Shown here: positions 8,065-16,016 of the stretch, in pieces
Position numbering within the stretch: position 1 is the stretch's first letter
Layout: every line of letters begins with the position of its first letter
DNA from: an uncultured Synechococcus sp.
Lineage (GTDB): Bacteria; Cyanobacteriota; Cyanobacteriia; PCC-6307; Cyanobiaceae
NCBI GenBank assembly: GCA_913050105.1
Contig: CAJWZN010000012.1
Span: 1-18,482, forward strand
DNA length: 18,482 nucleotides
Direction of reading: 5' to 3'
Notes under the pieces: generated by a model
Databases searched by the model: none
Told to the model about the DNA's origin: nothing
The model's input: only the letters and a program-made list of their open reading frames with translations
Made by a program: the position numbers and the translations under genes

Positions 8065-8079
8065 TTCAGGCTGCCTGAA
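8065..8079. terminator. weak hairpin between convergent proC and glycosyltransferase genes
   Basis: TTCAGG-CTG-CCTGAA forms a 6-bp stem with a 3-base loop, 7 bases after the proC stop and overlapping the last codons of the opposing gene. No T-run follows on either strand, so an intrinsic terminator is doubtful. It is listed because only seven bases separate the two convergent genes and nothing else here could end transcription. Confidence 0.2.
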
Positions 8080-9238
8080 CCGGAGATTGGCTCAGCAACG
8101 AGGCGTAAAGCGTTTCAATGGCGTCGATGTTGCGGTTGATCGTGTAGCGATCCAAGGCCCGTTCGCGGGCTTTGCGACCCAGTTCAGCAGTCAGAACAGG
8201 TTGTTCCAGCAACACCGGCAGCAAGGTGCGCAGCTGTGAGGTGACTCCCTGGGTGCTCATCACGATTCCTGCTCCGTCATTGAGCACTTCACCATCGGCT
8301 CCGGCATCGGTGGCAACGCAGGCGGTTCCACAGGCCATTGCTTCGAGCAGTGCAAGGGACAGACCCTCCACGAGGCTGGGCAGAACGAAGACCTCGGCAC
8401 ATTGCATCAGAGCGATGCGTGTGCCCTGGTCGGGCTCATAGCCCCACCAGATCACCGATGCATCGTCGTATTGATTGACCAGGCTGCTGCGCAGAGGTCC
8501 ATCTCCCACGATCACAAGACGGCTGTCGCGGGGATCTGCAACCCGCCAGGCCTGAAGCAGAGCTTCCACATTTTTTTCAGTGGCCAGCCGTCCCACATAG
8601 AGAAAGATGCGTTTTGGGCCGATTCGTTCCCGAACCTTTTGCAGCAATGGAGAAGGACTGCTGGGGATGGCTGGGGACCAGCGATTGATATCAACCCCAT
8701 TGGGGATGATCACGAGCCGTTGTTCCGGGACTCCCAGGCGGATCAGAACATCCGCCTGGAGCTGGGAGAACACGATCACCCGGTCGTATTTCGCCAAAGC
8801 CGGGGCGTACAGCTGATAGGTGAGCTGCTGAGTGCCCGCGGTGATGTTGCGAAGCCCAGCGTCAAAAGGGGGGTGGAACGTCGCAACGAGGGGAACCCCC
8901 AGCTGCTGGCAGAGCTCCGGCAGACGGAAATCCAGAGGTGAGAGGGTGAGGCTGGCGTGAACGATGTCTGGTTTCAATCGTTCCAGAGATTCCCGTAATT
9001 CCCTTTGAGCCCTCGGAGAAGGAATTGTGTAGACCTGCGATTTCACCAGGTAGGGCAGGCTCACATCAGGATCGTTTGCCAGCAGTGAGGTGGCATGGCT
9101 TTCCGGATCCCGAGGGTTGTCGAAATGAATGAAATGCGTTTGATGGCCTCTGCTGCGCAGGGCCTCCGTCGTGCTGAGCCCGTAGGAGACGTTCCCGCAA
9201 AACGGTGACTTCTTTCCCAGCCAGGCAATTTGAACCAA
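8066..9238 (-). CDS. GT4-type glycosyltransferase (possible glycolipid synthase)
   Basis: A 390-residue GT-B fold glycosyltransferase resembling family GT4. The N-terminal acceptor domain starts AWLGKKSPFCGNVSYG (5-20). The hinge has IIPNGVDINRW (177-187), and the donor domain has FLYVGRLATEKN (212-223), IVGDGPL (243-249) and the E-x7-E motif at E291/E299 (EGLSLALLE). The family retains stereochemistry and uses a nucleotide-sugar donor. The N-terminus reminds me of cyanobacterial DgdA-type digalactosyldiacylglycerol synthases, but I recall this only loosely, so substrate and symbol are left open. The start is a TTG at 9238-9236, supported by AGGAGG on the minus strand at 9254-9249, 10 bases upstream. 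It follows the MFS gene by 32 bases. Confidence 0.88.
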   Translation of the reverse strand: MVQIAWLGKKSPFCGNVSYGLSTTEALRSRGHQTHFIHFDNPRDPESHATSLLANDPDVSLPYLVKSQVYTIPSPRAQRELRESLERLKPDIVHASLTLSPLDFRLPELCQQLGVPLVATFHPPFDAGLRNITAGTQQLTYQLYAPALAKYDRVIVFSQLQADVLIRLGVPEQRLVIIPNGVDINRWSPAIPSSPSPLLQKVRERIGPKRIFLYVGRLATEKNVEALLQAWRVADPRDSRLVIVGDGPLRSSLVNQYDDASVIWWGYEPDQGTRIALMQCAEVFVLPSLVEGLSLALLEAMACGTACVATDAGADGEVLNDGAGIVMSTQGVTSQLRTLLPVLLEQPVLTAELGRKARERALDRYTINRNIDAIETLYASLLSQSPVQAA

Positions 9239-9270
9239 GCTTGAGGATCCTCCTCAGGCGAACGCAAAAA

Positions 9271-10650
9271 CTAGCAGCGCTGCCACGGTCTTTCGATCAG
9301 AGCTGCCGTCAGGGCCAGACCCGCCAGCAGCAGGAGAACCGGCTGCAGTCCGATGCTGCTCACCAGAGTTCCCGCCAGCACCAGGGGCAGGCTGAGCGCA
9401 ATGTTGATCAGGTTGTTCTGCAGCCCGAACACGCGTCCTCGCTCGGATTCCGGCGTTTCCTCCTGAATGGTGGTTTGAGCTGGGATGGCCACAAGCGCGG
9501 CGCCGACGCCCAGAATTCCGCAAAGGCTGAGGGTGAACACCAGGGAGCCGCGCAGTTGGCTGAGAAGCACCAGGGTCCAGGTGATCGTGCCGAGTCCGGT
9601 GGCGCTCAGACGCCTGCGGCTGAAGCGATGGCCCGCCTGGGCGATCACCACGGCTCCAATGGCCATGCCGACACCGCTCATGGCCAGGAGTGCTCCAAAC
9701 CCCGATGGTCCAAGACTTTCGATCAGAGCCGCGAGCTGCAGCGCCAGGACGTAAAGCGCGGCGAGAAGGCTGTAGAGCAGAACCAGATGCAGCATGGCGC
9801 CGCGGACGGATGGCACCTGTTTCAGCACCTGAAGTCCTTCGCCAATCTCCGCCCACACCGATGTGGTGGATGGGGGCTTCGGTGCTTCTTCCAGGTTCAG
9901 ACGCGTGATGCTGACAGCCGCCAGTCCGTAACAGACCGGCAACAAAAGAAATTCCCCCCCATCGATGCCCACCATCAGCAGACCGTGATGCAGCGCTCTG
10001 AGAATTGGTTCGCCCAGCGCAAATCCCAGAATCGTCGCTCCCATGCTGGTGGCCTGATAGAGCGAGTTGGCAGCCAGCAGGTGCTGCCTCGGCACCACGA
10101 GAGGAATGGTGGCTTGTTCTGCTGGGGCGAAGAACTGGGTGAGGATTGATTCAATCAGGGTCATGCCCACAAGCCCCCAGTAGCCCCAGGGGAGTCCCAG
10201 CAGGGTGGGACCAGGTAAAAGGCAAAGGGGTGCAAACAGCACCATCAGGGCGCGCAGGGCGTTGGAGGCCACCATCACCCTGCGTTTCGGCCAGCGATCT
10301 GCCCAGACGCCAGCCACCGTGCCCAGCACCATGGCTGGAATGGTGTTGGCCACGAAGATGCCCGTGGCCAACAGTGTGATCACTTTTGTGCGGGTGCTGA
10401 TGTCCAGTCCGTATCCGGAGGCCATATCGGCCAGAACCCCGGTGCCGTCTCCCATCAGCAGCAGGTGCTGATCGATCAGAAACACCATCAGCACGATGTA
10501 GAACTTGTCCGCGAGCTGCGAAAAGATCTGTCCTAACCAGAGCTTGCGGAAGTCCCGAAGTTGCAGCACAGCCTGGAGGCCTCTGCTGCCCTCGGGATTG
10601 CTCCCGGTGGGCAGAGCGGGTTCAGGTGAGGAAAGGGTGGGTCCGCTCAA
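9271..10650 (-). CDS. MFS permease, MFS_3/EntS-like exporter type
   Basis: A 459-residue membrane protein with about 10-12 hydrophobic segments, resembling major facilitator proteins of the MFS_3 (EntS-like) group, which are often exporters. After a Pro/Ser-rich cytoplasmic N-terminus comes FRKLWLGQIFSQLADKFY. The loop 2-3 motif is VAGVWADRWPKRRVMVASN, close to the G-x3-D-R-x-G-R-R signature. A second-half equivalent is AQAGHRFSRRRLSATGL, and QEETPESERGRVFGLQNN is typical of this group. No substrate can be read from the sequence. The frame starts at a TTG (10650-10648); I see no in-frame ATG or GTG upstream before a stop. It follows recO by 28 bases and is probably cotranscribed. Confidence 0.85.
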   Translation of the reverse strand: MSGPTLSSPEPALPTGSNPEGSRGLQAVLQLRDFRKLWLGQIFSQLADKFYIVLMVFLIDQHLLLMGDGTGVLADMASGYGLDISTRTKVITLLATGIFVANTIPAMVLGTVAGVWADRWPKRRVMVASNALRALMVLFAPLCLLPGPTLLGLPWGYWGLVGMTLIESILTQFFAPAEQATIPLVVPRQHLLAANSLYQATSMGATILGFALGEPILRALHHGLLMVGIDGGEFLLLPVCYGLAAVSITRLNLEEAPKPPSTTSVWAEIGEGLQVLKQVPSVRGAMLHLVLLYSLLAALYVLALQLAALIESLGPSGFGALLAMSGVGMAIGAVVIAQAGHRFSRRRLSATGLGTITWTLVLLSQLRGSLVFTLSLCGILGVGAALVAIPAQTTIQEETPESERGRVFGLQNNLINIALSLPLVLAGTLVSSIGLQPVLLLLAGLALTAALIERPWQRC

Positions 10651-10678
10651 GGGGGCGCTGCATCGCGGCCATGTTGGC

Positions 10679-11452
10679 TCATGTGCCTACCAGCAGGGAG
10701 TCGTGAAGCATCGACAGGGCCCGACTGCGTCGGTTCAGATGCACGCTGATCCAGCGCTCCATCACACTCAACAGTCGCAGCCATACCCTCTGAGGACCCA
10801 TGAGCTCACCATCGCGTCGTCGCGGTACGTCGGGGCGAGTGAGCCGTTGCAGCAACGCCAGTTCTGAGGGGTTCATCGTCATGGCGGCACCAGGCTGTGC
10901 CCCAATGGCAAAGCCATCTTCAGGCAACAGGCTGCAACGCCACTCCCATTGCCCCAGCGGTGGATCGAGGGGCTTGCCGCTCAGGCAGCAGCTCTGCAGT
11001 GGCAGCCCATAACCGCCAAGGGTGAGTAGGTGCACGCAGGCCTGAACCGTGCTTGCCAGCACCAGGTCTGGACATTGCGCGCGTTGTTCGATCCGCTCCA
11101 GATGCAGCAGCAACATCCTCAGGAGCCCCTCCACCGGATCCTGGGCTGCGATCTGCAGGCAGATGTCACAAAGAGCCTGAGCGGCAGATAAGGATTCCAG
11201 TTGCCGACCCAGTTCGGAAAAGCTGCGCAGCACCCGCAGTTGTCGGACACGGGGCAGGCCACTGCGGCCCCCGACCTGCAGCTGTAACAGGGTGAGCGGG
11301 GCCGCAGCCGCCAGACTGCTTTTCGGCCGTCGGGCGCCAGGAACTGCCAATCGGGTCACGCCCTCGGATTCACTGAGGAGACTCAGCAGCCTGTCGTGTT
11401 CCCCCAGGGGGCCCACCTTGAGGGCCAGACCCTCCAGTCGACGCTCCGCCAT
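10679..11452 (-). CDS. recO: DNA repair protein RecO
   Basis: A 257-residue protein that resembles RecO, the mediator that works with RecR (and RecF) to load RecA on SSB-coated gaps. The N-terminal OB fold is clear: LEGLALKVGPLGEHDRLLSLL, then GVTRLAVPGARRPKSSL, then LTLLQLQVGGRSGLPRVRQ. A helical domain follows (AAQALCDICLQIA; VEGLLRMLLLHLERI). CCLSGKPLDPP is at the position of the family's Cys-containing loop, though a full zinc knuckle is not obvious. The start ATG directly abuts the deoC stop (no gap), so translation is almost certainly coupled. Confidence 0.9.
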   Translation of the reverse strand: MAERRLEGLALKVGPLGEHDRLLSLLSESEGVTRLAVPGARRPKSSLAAAAPLTLLQLQVGGRSGLPRVRQLRVLRSFSELGRQLESLSAAQALCDICLQIAAQDPVEGLLRMLLLHLERIEQRAQCPDLVLASTVQACVHLLTLGGYGLPLQSCCLSGKPLDPPLGQWEWRCSLLPEDGFAIGAQPGAAMTMNPSELALLQRLTRPDVPRRRDGELMGPQRVWLRLLSVMERWISVHLNRRSRALSMLHDSLLVGT

Positions 11453-12133
11453 TCAGCCCGCAGGCCGCCGCAGCGCCTGCACCAATTGCGGAGCGGACGT
11501 GGTGCCAATCAGGTCGGCTCCTGCCTCCACGAGCTCCACCACCCGCTCCAGGCTGTGGATCCCCCCTGCAGCTTTGATGCCGCAGCGGTTGCGGCACAGG
11601 GCCTTCAACTGCTGAACCTGATCGGGATGACATGGAGGTCCAAAGCCGTTGCTGGTTTGAAGACCACTGGCACCGGCGTCGACCGATGCTTCCACGGCCA
11701 GGCCCAACTGCTCTTCCGTCAGGCGAGCCATATCGAGCACCACCCGCACCGGTAGCCCCAATTCGCAGAGCCCTGCCAGTTCTTCTGAAAATCGATTGGC
11801 ATCGTTGTTGGCAAGGGAATGAAAATCGGGAACAACATCCAGTTCCTGAGCACCGTGGGCAGCTGCCCACTCGGCTTCGGCATGTTTGAGCTCGGCGGGT
11901 ATCGCACCGAATGGGAAACCGATCACTGCGATCAGTCGAGGACTGTTGTCGCTGCGACCCAGACGGTCACGCAGCAGCGTCAGCTGTGGAAGCGTGGTGC
12001 AGATGGCTCTGACCGCTTCCTGGCGGCCCGCATCACACATCTCCAGCAGCTGTTCATCCGCCAGCAGAGGATCGAGAATGGCCTGATCAAGCCGTTGCGG
12101 TAGGTCGGGAAGCTCCTTAGGGCGTTCAGCCAT
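11453..12133 (-). CDS. deoC: DeoC-family aldolase-like protein lacking the usual Schiff-base lysine
   Basis: A 226-residue TIM-barrel protein resembling deoxyribose-phosphate aldolase (DeoC), which cleaves 2-deoxyribose-5-phosphate to glyceraldehyde-3-phosphate and acetaldehyde. The family core is clear: IAVIGFPFGAIPAELKHAEAE (split here as two motifs), the Asp-containing QELDVVPDF (D99), and CGIKAAGGIHS with K187, which matches the second active-site Lys. Several key places differ. The Schiff-base motif, usually VKTSTGF, reads LQTSNGF, so Lys is Gln159 (codon CAA). The usual IETCLLT reads LDMARLT, and the N-terminal DHTLLKP motif reads DQAILDP. It may be a non-aldolase or pseudoenzyme member, so the symbol is by family only. 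The stop abuts the recO start, and hpf lies 14 bases upstream. Confidence 0.85.
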   Translation of the reverse strand: MAERPKELPDLPQRLDQAILDPLLADEQLLEMCDAGRQEAVRAICTTLPQLTLLRDRLGRSDNSPRLIAVIGFPFGAIPAELKHAEAEWAAAHGAQELDVVPDFHSLANNDANRFSEELAGLCELGLPVRVVLDMARLTEEQLGLAVEASVDAGASGLQTSNGFGPPCHPDQVQQLKALCRNRCGIKAAGGIHSLERVVELVEAGADLIGTTSAPQLVQALRRPAG

Positions 12134-12147
12134 GCCTCAGAGGTGGA

Positions 12148-12735
12148 TCATTCGCGAGCCTGAATCACGCCGTAGCCCCCGTGGTTGCGGCGATAGATCA
12201 CCTGGAGCTCTCCGGTTTGCCGGTCGCGGAACAGGTAGAAGTCGTGGTCGATCAGATCAAGCTGATGCCGGGCTTCCCCCAGATCCATCGGCGGCATCTC
12301 GAAATATTTGCGACGCACGCCGGGGTCGGGGAGTTCTGCCTGACGTCCATCCAGCAAGGAGCCATCCACCTGGCTGTCGTCGCTGAGTGCATCAGTGCTT
12401 GGGGTGTTTGAGGCGCTGTGGCCATGGCTGTGGTGGTGATCGCTGTGGCGTTCCTTCCAGCGACGCAACTGACGCGCCAATTTTCCAGCAGCTAAATCAA
12501 TGCTGGCGTAGAGGTTCTCGCTGCGCTCCTGGGCCCTGATCACCGTTCCATTGGCGAAAACGGTCACCTCAGCGGTTTGCTGGGGCACTCGCGGATTGCG
12601 AGCCACGGAGAGGTGTACATCGGCCTCTCGCACCGCATCACCGAAATGATGGGTGGCTCTCTCGAGTTTTGTTTGGGTGTAATCCCTCAACGCCGGCGTG
12701 ATCTCGAGGTTGCGACCATGGATCAGCAACTTCAT
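12148..12735 (-). CDS. hpf: long-form ribosome hibernation-promoting factor (HPF/LrtA)
   Basis: A 195-residue long-form HPF, the cyanobacterial light-repressed LrtA type. Residues 1-95 form the S30AE/RaiA domain that sits in the 30S decoding region ([20 protein letters not shown]). A His-rich linker follows ([11 protein letters not shown] at 97-107). The C-terminal domain, about 138-192, contains [26 protein letters not shown] and [11 protein letters not shown], and mediates 100S dimers in this class. A strong ribosome-binding site AGGAG (minus, 12746-12742) lies 6 bases before the ATG at 12735. In other cyanobacteria lrtA is repressed by light through transcript level and stability. Here an inverted repeat sits just upstream of the ribosome-binding site. 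It is probably the first gene of the hpf-deoC-recO-MFS-glycosyltransferase run. Confidence 0.95.
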   Translation of the reverse strand: MKLLIHGRNLEITPALRDYTQTKLERATHHFGDAVREADVHLSVARNPRVPQQTAEVTVFANGTVIRAQERSENLYASIDLAAGKLARQLRRWKERHSDHHHSHGHSASNTPSTDALSDDSQVDGSLLDGRQAELPDPGVRRKYFEMPPMDLGEARHQLDLIDHDFYLFRDRQTGELQVIYRRNHGGYGVIQARE

Positions 12736-12746
12736 GCGTCACTCCT

Positions 12747-13442
12747 GTGCCGATAGTTATCGGCAAGTTAGGTGCGGCTGGCGATTTGGCACACCCCGAT
12801 TCCGCAATTCTTTTTGAGACTTCCGGTCTGGTGCCCTTTGAACAGGCCTGGATGTCCCAGAGACGTTGGCAGCAACGACTGCTAGATGACGCCAAAGCCC
12901 CTGCCGCAGTGTGGTTACTGCAGCATCCGCCCTGTTACACGCTTGGCCGGGGGGCCAGCACCCAGCATCTCCATTTCGACCCCGCCCGGCCACCGGCGCC
13001 GCTGCATCGCATTGATCGTGGTGGAGAAGTGACCCACCATCTCCCTGGACAGCTGGTGGCTTACCTGGTGCTTGATCTGCGTCGGTACAAGACGGATCTG
13101 CACTGGTACCTGCGCGAACTGGAGCAGGTGTTGATCGATGTTTTGGCTCAGCTGGGACTTCAGGGTCAACGCTTGCCAGGCCTCACCGGGCTTTGGCTCG
13201 ATAACCGCAAGGTGGCTGCGATCGGTGTGGGTTGCCGGCGCTGGATCACACAACACGGCTTTGCTTTGAACGTTTCCTGCGATCTGGAGGGATTTGAGCA
13301 GATCACTCCCTGTGGCCTCAAGGGACGCACGGTGGGATGCCTGGCCGAATGGTTGCCAGGAGTTTTGCCGGCGGAGGTTCAGCCGTTGCTGCGGGATGCG
13401 ATCGCTGCACGATTTGGTCTGGTCTGGTCTGCAGAAACGTGA
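12747..13442 (+). CDS. lipB: octanoyltransferase (lipoate biosynthesis)
   Basis: A protein of up to 231 residues of the LipB family, which transfers octanoyl from acyl carrier protein to lipoyl domains, the first step of lipoate synthesis for enzymes such as pyruvate dehydrogenase. Motifs, numbered from the GTG at 12747: [36 protein letters not shown] (91-111, read as two parts, RGGEVTHH and PGQLVAYL); KVAAIGV with the catalytic-site Lys K155; [10 protein letters not shown]; and ITPCGLKG with catalytic Cys C189. Conserved-looking sequence begins only around residue 21 ([15 protein letters not shown]), and the GTG lies in an inverted repeat 11 bases from the divergent hpf start. A TTG at 12786 is a reasonable alternative. 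Confidence 0.9.
   Translation: MPIVIGKLGAAGDLAHPDSAILFETSGLVPFEQAWMSQRRWQQRLLDDAKAPAAVWLLQHPPCYTLGRGASTQHLHFDPARPPAPLHRIDRGGEVTHHLPGQLVAYLVLDLRRYKTDLHWYLRELEQVLIDVLAQLGLQGQRLPGLTGLWLDNRKVAAIGVGCRRWITQHGFALNVSCDLEGFEQITPCGLKGRTVGCLAEWLPGVLPAEVQPLLRDAIAARFGLVWSAET
12748..12765. promoter_or_regulatory. 8-bp perfect inverted repeat between hpf and lipB
   Basis: TGCCGATA-GT-TATCGGCA has perfect 8-bp arms with a 2-bp spacer, just upstream of the hpf ribosome-binding site. As DNA it could be an operator for a dimeric regulator. As hpf leader RNA it could fold into a 7-bp stem with a four-base loop next to AGGAG. It also overlaps the GTG proposed as the lipB start, an argument that lipB really starts further in. 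Function is inferred, not shown. Confidence 0.45.
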
Positions 13443-13473
13443 TAGGCCTGAGCGCAACGATCAATCAGTCCGG

Positions 13474-15387
13474 ATGACGGCCAGCTGGAGACCCTGCGCC
13501 CGCGAACAGCAGGCTTTGCAGCGCCATTCCTACGTGCAGAGCCTCGACAGCGTGGATGCTGTCTGGCCCTGGCTCGCCGATCACCATGGCGGCACCACCG
13601 CTGTGGATGCCCCCCATGCGGCGCATCCGGAACGGTTCAGCTTTGGTGAGCTGGCCGAGAGGATTGCCATTGCTGCCGTGGCGTTCCGGCGCGCCGGTGT
13701 GCAGAACGGTGACGTGGTGGCTTTGTTTGCAGAGAACAGCCCACGCTGGCTTGTGGCTGACCAAGGCCTGATGCGAGCGGGTGCCGCGGACGCTGTTCGC
13801 GGTGCATCGGCACCTGTGGAGGAGTTGCGTTACATCCTTGAAGATTGCCGAGCAACAGCTCTTGTGGTGCAGAACGTTGCACTGTTGGAGCGTCTGGCTT
13901 TGACACCCCAGCAGCGCGCCGGGCTTCGGTTCGTTTTGCTTCTGGAAGGGGACCCTGTTGAAGGTGCTGTTGGCTGGGAGTCGTTCCTGAAATCCGCGGT
14001 CGGTCAGCCTTCACTCAGCTCGAGCCATGGACGCCAGCAGCTCGCCACGCTGCTTTACACCTCGGGCACGACAGGTCAACCCAAGGGAGTCCCGCTCACC
14101 CACGCCAATCTTCTTCATCAGATGCGCTCACTGGCCTGTGTGGCCTATCCCGCACCGGGTTCTCCGGTGCTCAGCGTTCTCCCCATCTGGCATGCCTATG
14201 AGCGCAGCGCCAGCTACTACTTTTTTTCCTGCGCCTGCACGCAGACCTACACAACCATCAAGCAGCTCAAGAAGGACCTGCCACGCGTTCAGCCGATTGC
14301 CATGGCCACGGTGCCGAGGCTGTGGGAGTCGGTACAGGCGGGGTTTGAGGACGTTCTCAAGACTTTTCCTCCCTCCCGTCAGCGCCTTCTGCGTGCGGCA
14401 TTAAACAACAGTGCGGCGCAACGCCTGGCTCTGCGCCGAGCCCGTGGCTTGATGCTAGAGGCCGAGTCGTCGCTGGCCCGGTTGCAGGGTGCGGTCGCAG
14501 CCGCTGTTCGCTGGCCGTTGCATGCACTGGCCTCTGCCCTGATCTGGCCCAAATTGCGCCGTCAGCTCAGTGGCGGACAACTCGCCTATCCAATCAGCGG
14601 TGGCGGTGCCATCGCTCCTCATATCGATGCCTTTTTCGAAGCCGTTGGGATTGAGCTGCTGGTGGGGTACGGCCTGACGGAAACCAGCCCTGTGATCAGC
14701 TGTCGCAGACCCTGGCGCAACATCCGCGGCAGTTCCGGTCTGCCAATGCCAGGGACCGACTTCCGCATTGTTAACCCTGATACAGGTGTGGCTCTGGGGT
14801 ACCGCCAGCGAGGCCTGGTTCTTGTGCGGGGGCCGCAGGTGATGGGGGGGTACCTCGGAAAGCCGGAGGCGACCGCCAAGGTGCTGGATTCCGATGGCTG
14901 GTTTGATACCGGTGACCTGGGCATGTTGTTGCCGGATGGATCGGTCGCGCTGACCGGTCGCGCCAAAGACACGATCGTTCTCAGTAGTGGCGAAAACATC
15001 GAGCCTGGGCCTCTGGAGGAAGCTCTCGTGGCCAGCCCGTTGATTGAGCAGGTCATGCTGGTGGGGCAGGACCAGCGTCAGCTCGGGGCGTTGATCGTGC
15101 CGCGTACCGAAGCGATTCTTGCCTGGGCGACGACGCAGGACCTTGCTCTGGTGTCGGACCTTGGCGGCAATCCCGGTGATCCGGCCCTGCTGCGGTTGCT
15201 GATGCGGGAGTGCAATCGGTTGTTGAAACAGCGCACCGGGGCTCGTTCCGATGAACGGTTGGCCGGGGTGGTGTTGGTGGAGCCGTTCAGCATTGAAAAT
15301 GGCCTACTCACGCAGACGCTCAAACAGCGTCGTGATCGGATCACCTCCCGCGACTCGGTCTTGATCGAGGGGCTTTACGGAGGTTGA
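13474..15387 (+). CDS. long-chain acyl-CoA / acyl-ACP synthetase (AMP-forming)
   Basis: A 637-residue member of the AMP-forming ligase (ANL) superfamily, resembling the long-chain fatty acid ligases (FadD/Aas type) that cyanobacteria use to recycle free fatty acids. Residues 195-206 are the ATP-binding loop YTSGTTGQPKGV. A5-like motif: VGYGLTETSP (398-406). A7-like motif: DGWFDTGDLGMLLPDG (474-489). GRAKDTIVLSSGENIEPGPLE (495-515) is the hinge, read as GRAKDTIVLSSG and ENIEPGPLE. K617 in LTQTLKQRR is the probable catalytic Lys of the C-terminal domain. The insert around 300-365 is typical of bubblegum-like/cyanobacterial forms. The frame is open upstream to 13294 inside lipB; I chose the ATG at 13474 because upstream sequence is antisense-like and overlaps lipB. 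Which acceptor (CoA or ACP) it uses cannot be read from sequence. Confidence 0.9.
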   Translation: MTASWRPCAREQQALQRHSYVQSLDSVDAVWPWLADHHGGTTAVDAPHAAHPERFSFGELAERIAIAAVAFRRAGVQNGDVVALFAENSPRWLVADQGLMRAGAADAVRGASAPVEELRYILEDCRATALVVQNVALLERLALTPQQRAGLRFVLLLEGDPVEGAVGWESFLKSAVGQPSLSSSHGRQQLATLLYTSGTTGQPKGVPLTHANLLHQMRSLACVAYPAPGSPVLSVLPIWHAYERSASYYFFSCACTQTYTTIKQLKKDLPRVQPIAMATVPRLWESVQAGFEDVLKTFPPSRQRLLRAALNNSAAQRLALRRARGLMLEAESSLARLQGAVAAAVRWPLHALASALIWPKLRRQLSGGQLAYPISGGGAIAPHIDAFFEAVGIELLVGYGLTETSPVISCRRPWRNIRGSSGLPMPGTDFRIVNPDTGVALGYRQRGLVLVRGPQVMGGYLGKPEATAKVLDSDGWFDTGDLGMLLPDGSVALTGRAKDTIVLSSGENIEPGPLEEALVASPLIEQVMLVGQDQRQLGALIVPRTEAILAWATTQDLALVSDLGGNPGDPALLRLLMRECNRLLKQRTGARSDERLAGVVLVEPFSIENGLLTQTLKQRRDRITSRDSVLIEGLYGG

Positions 15388-15422
15388 AGGCCGCTTGCAA
15401 GGTCGGTTCTCCGGTGATTGAC

Positions 15423-15441
15423 CTCAGGAGCGTCGCCTGAG
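15423..15441. terminator. small hairpin after the acyl-CoA synthetase gene
   Basis: CTCAGG-AGCGTCG-CCTGAG is a perfect 6-bp stem with a 7-base loop in the 79-base gap before the YlqD gene. No T-run follows, so as an intrinsic terminator it is weak; it might instead be a leader structure for the next gene. Confidence 0.25.
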
Positions 15442-15466
15442 ACCCTTCATCCATTGTGATTTTTCT

Positions 15467-15934
15467 ATGGCTGACGTCACTTCACTCACCATCAAGCGTC
15501 CGATCACCGTGCGTGCCGTGGTGACACCAACCTGGAAGGAAGAAGCGGAGCGTGAAATCAGCAACGGCATCGCTAATGCTGATCAGCAGTTGGCCCAGCT
15601 GGAGCAGGAAGGCCAGCAGGTGGTGGAACAGGTGCGTCGTCAGAGTGCTAACCCTCTAGATCCCAGGGTCCAGGAGCAGGTGGCCAACATCCAGCAGCAA
15701 GTGGCTGGCAAGAGGTCCGAACTGGAAGAGCAGAAGCGCAACCTGTTGCAGCAGCAGGCTCAGGTTCGCGAGCTGGAGATGGATCAGATCGTGGAGCAGG
15801 GTCAGCTCGAAAGCAGCTGTGAGCTGAAGGTGGGCGACAATCTTGTTCAGAAGATGCAGGTGTCCATCGTCGTGAAGGACGGAGTTGTTCAGTCGATGGA
15901 AGAAGCGGACCAGAGCTCTTCAACGGACTCGTAA
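15467..15934 (+). CDS. YlqD family coiled-coil protein
   Basis: A 155-residue protein resembling the YlqD family, whose function is not established. It begins with a short beta-like N-terminus (TSLTIKRPITVRAVVTPTWK), then a long Gln/Glu-rich coiled coil from about 24 to 112 (repeats such as QLAQLEQEGQQVVEQVRRQ and QQVAGKRSELEEQKRNLLQQ), then a small C-terminal beta region (SCELKVGDNLVQKM and VSIVVKDGVVQSM) and a Ser-rich tail. It has no signal peptide or membrane segment. The ATG at 15467 has no strong ribosome-binding site. It is the last gene with the GC-rich host composition; the AT-rich element begins after its stop. Confidence 0.75.
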   Translation: MADVTSLTIKRPITVRAVVTPTWKEEAEREISNGIANADQQLAQLEQEGQQVVEQVRRQSANPLDPRVQEQVANIQQQVAGKRSELEEQKRNLLQQQAQVRELEMDQIVEQGQLESSCELKVGDNLVQKMQVSIVVKDGVVQSMEEADQSSSTDS

Positions 15935-16016
15935 AGTCACTTGATCGGTCCATTCGGGGACGGATTTGGCTACCCACGACATTCCCTAACACTAGTATTT
16001 GCAAGGGATTTGTAGG

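Noticed and set aside
9205..10149. 314-codon plus-strand frame over the glycosyltransferase/MFS region
   Set aside because: The MFS permease and glycosyltransferase are clear on the minus strand; the plus product is Gln/Arg/Gly-rich with no fold signal.
13294..13473. N-terminal extension of the acyl-CoA synthetase inside lipB
   Set aside because: It overlaps the conserved LipB C-terminus in another frame; the ATG at 13474 gives a normal family length.
15940..15980. Possible tRNA 3' fragment at the element edge
   Set aside because: GTCC-ATTCGG-GGAC makes only a 4-bp stem with a 6-base loop and lacks the T-loop consensus and acceptor pairing.
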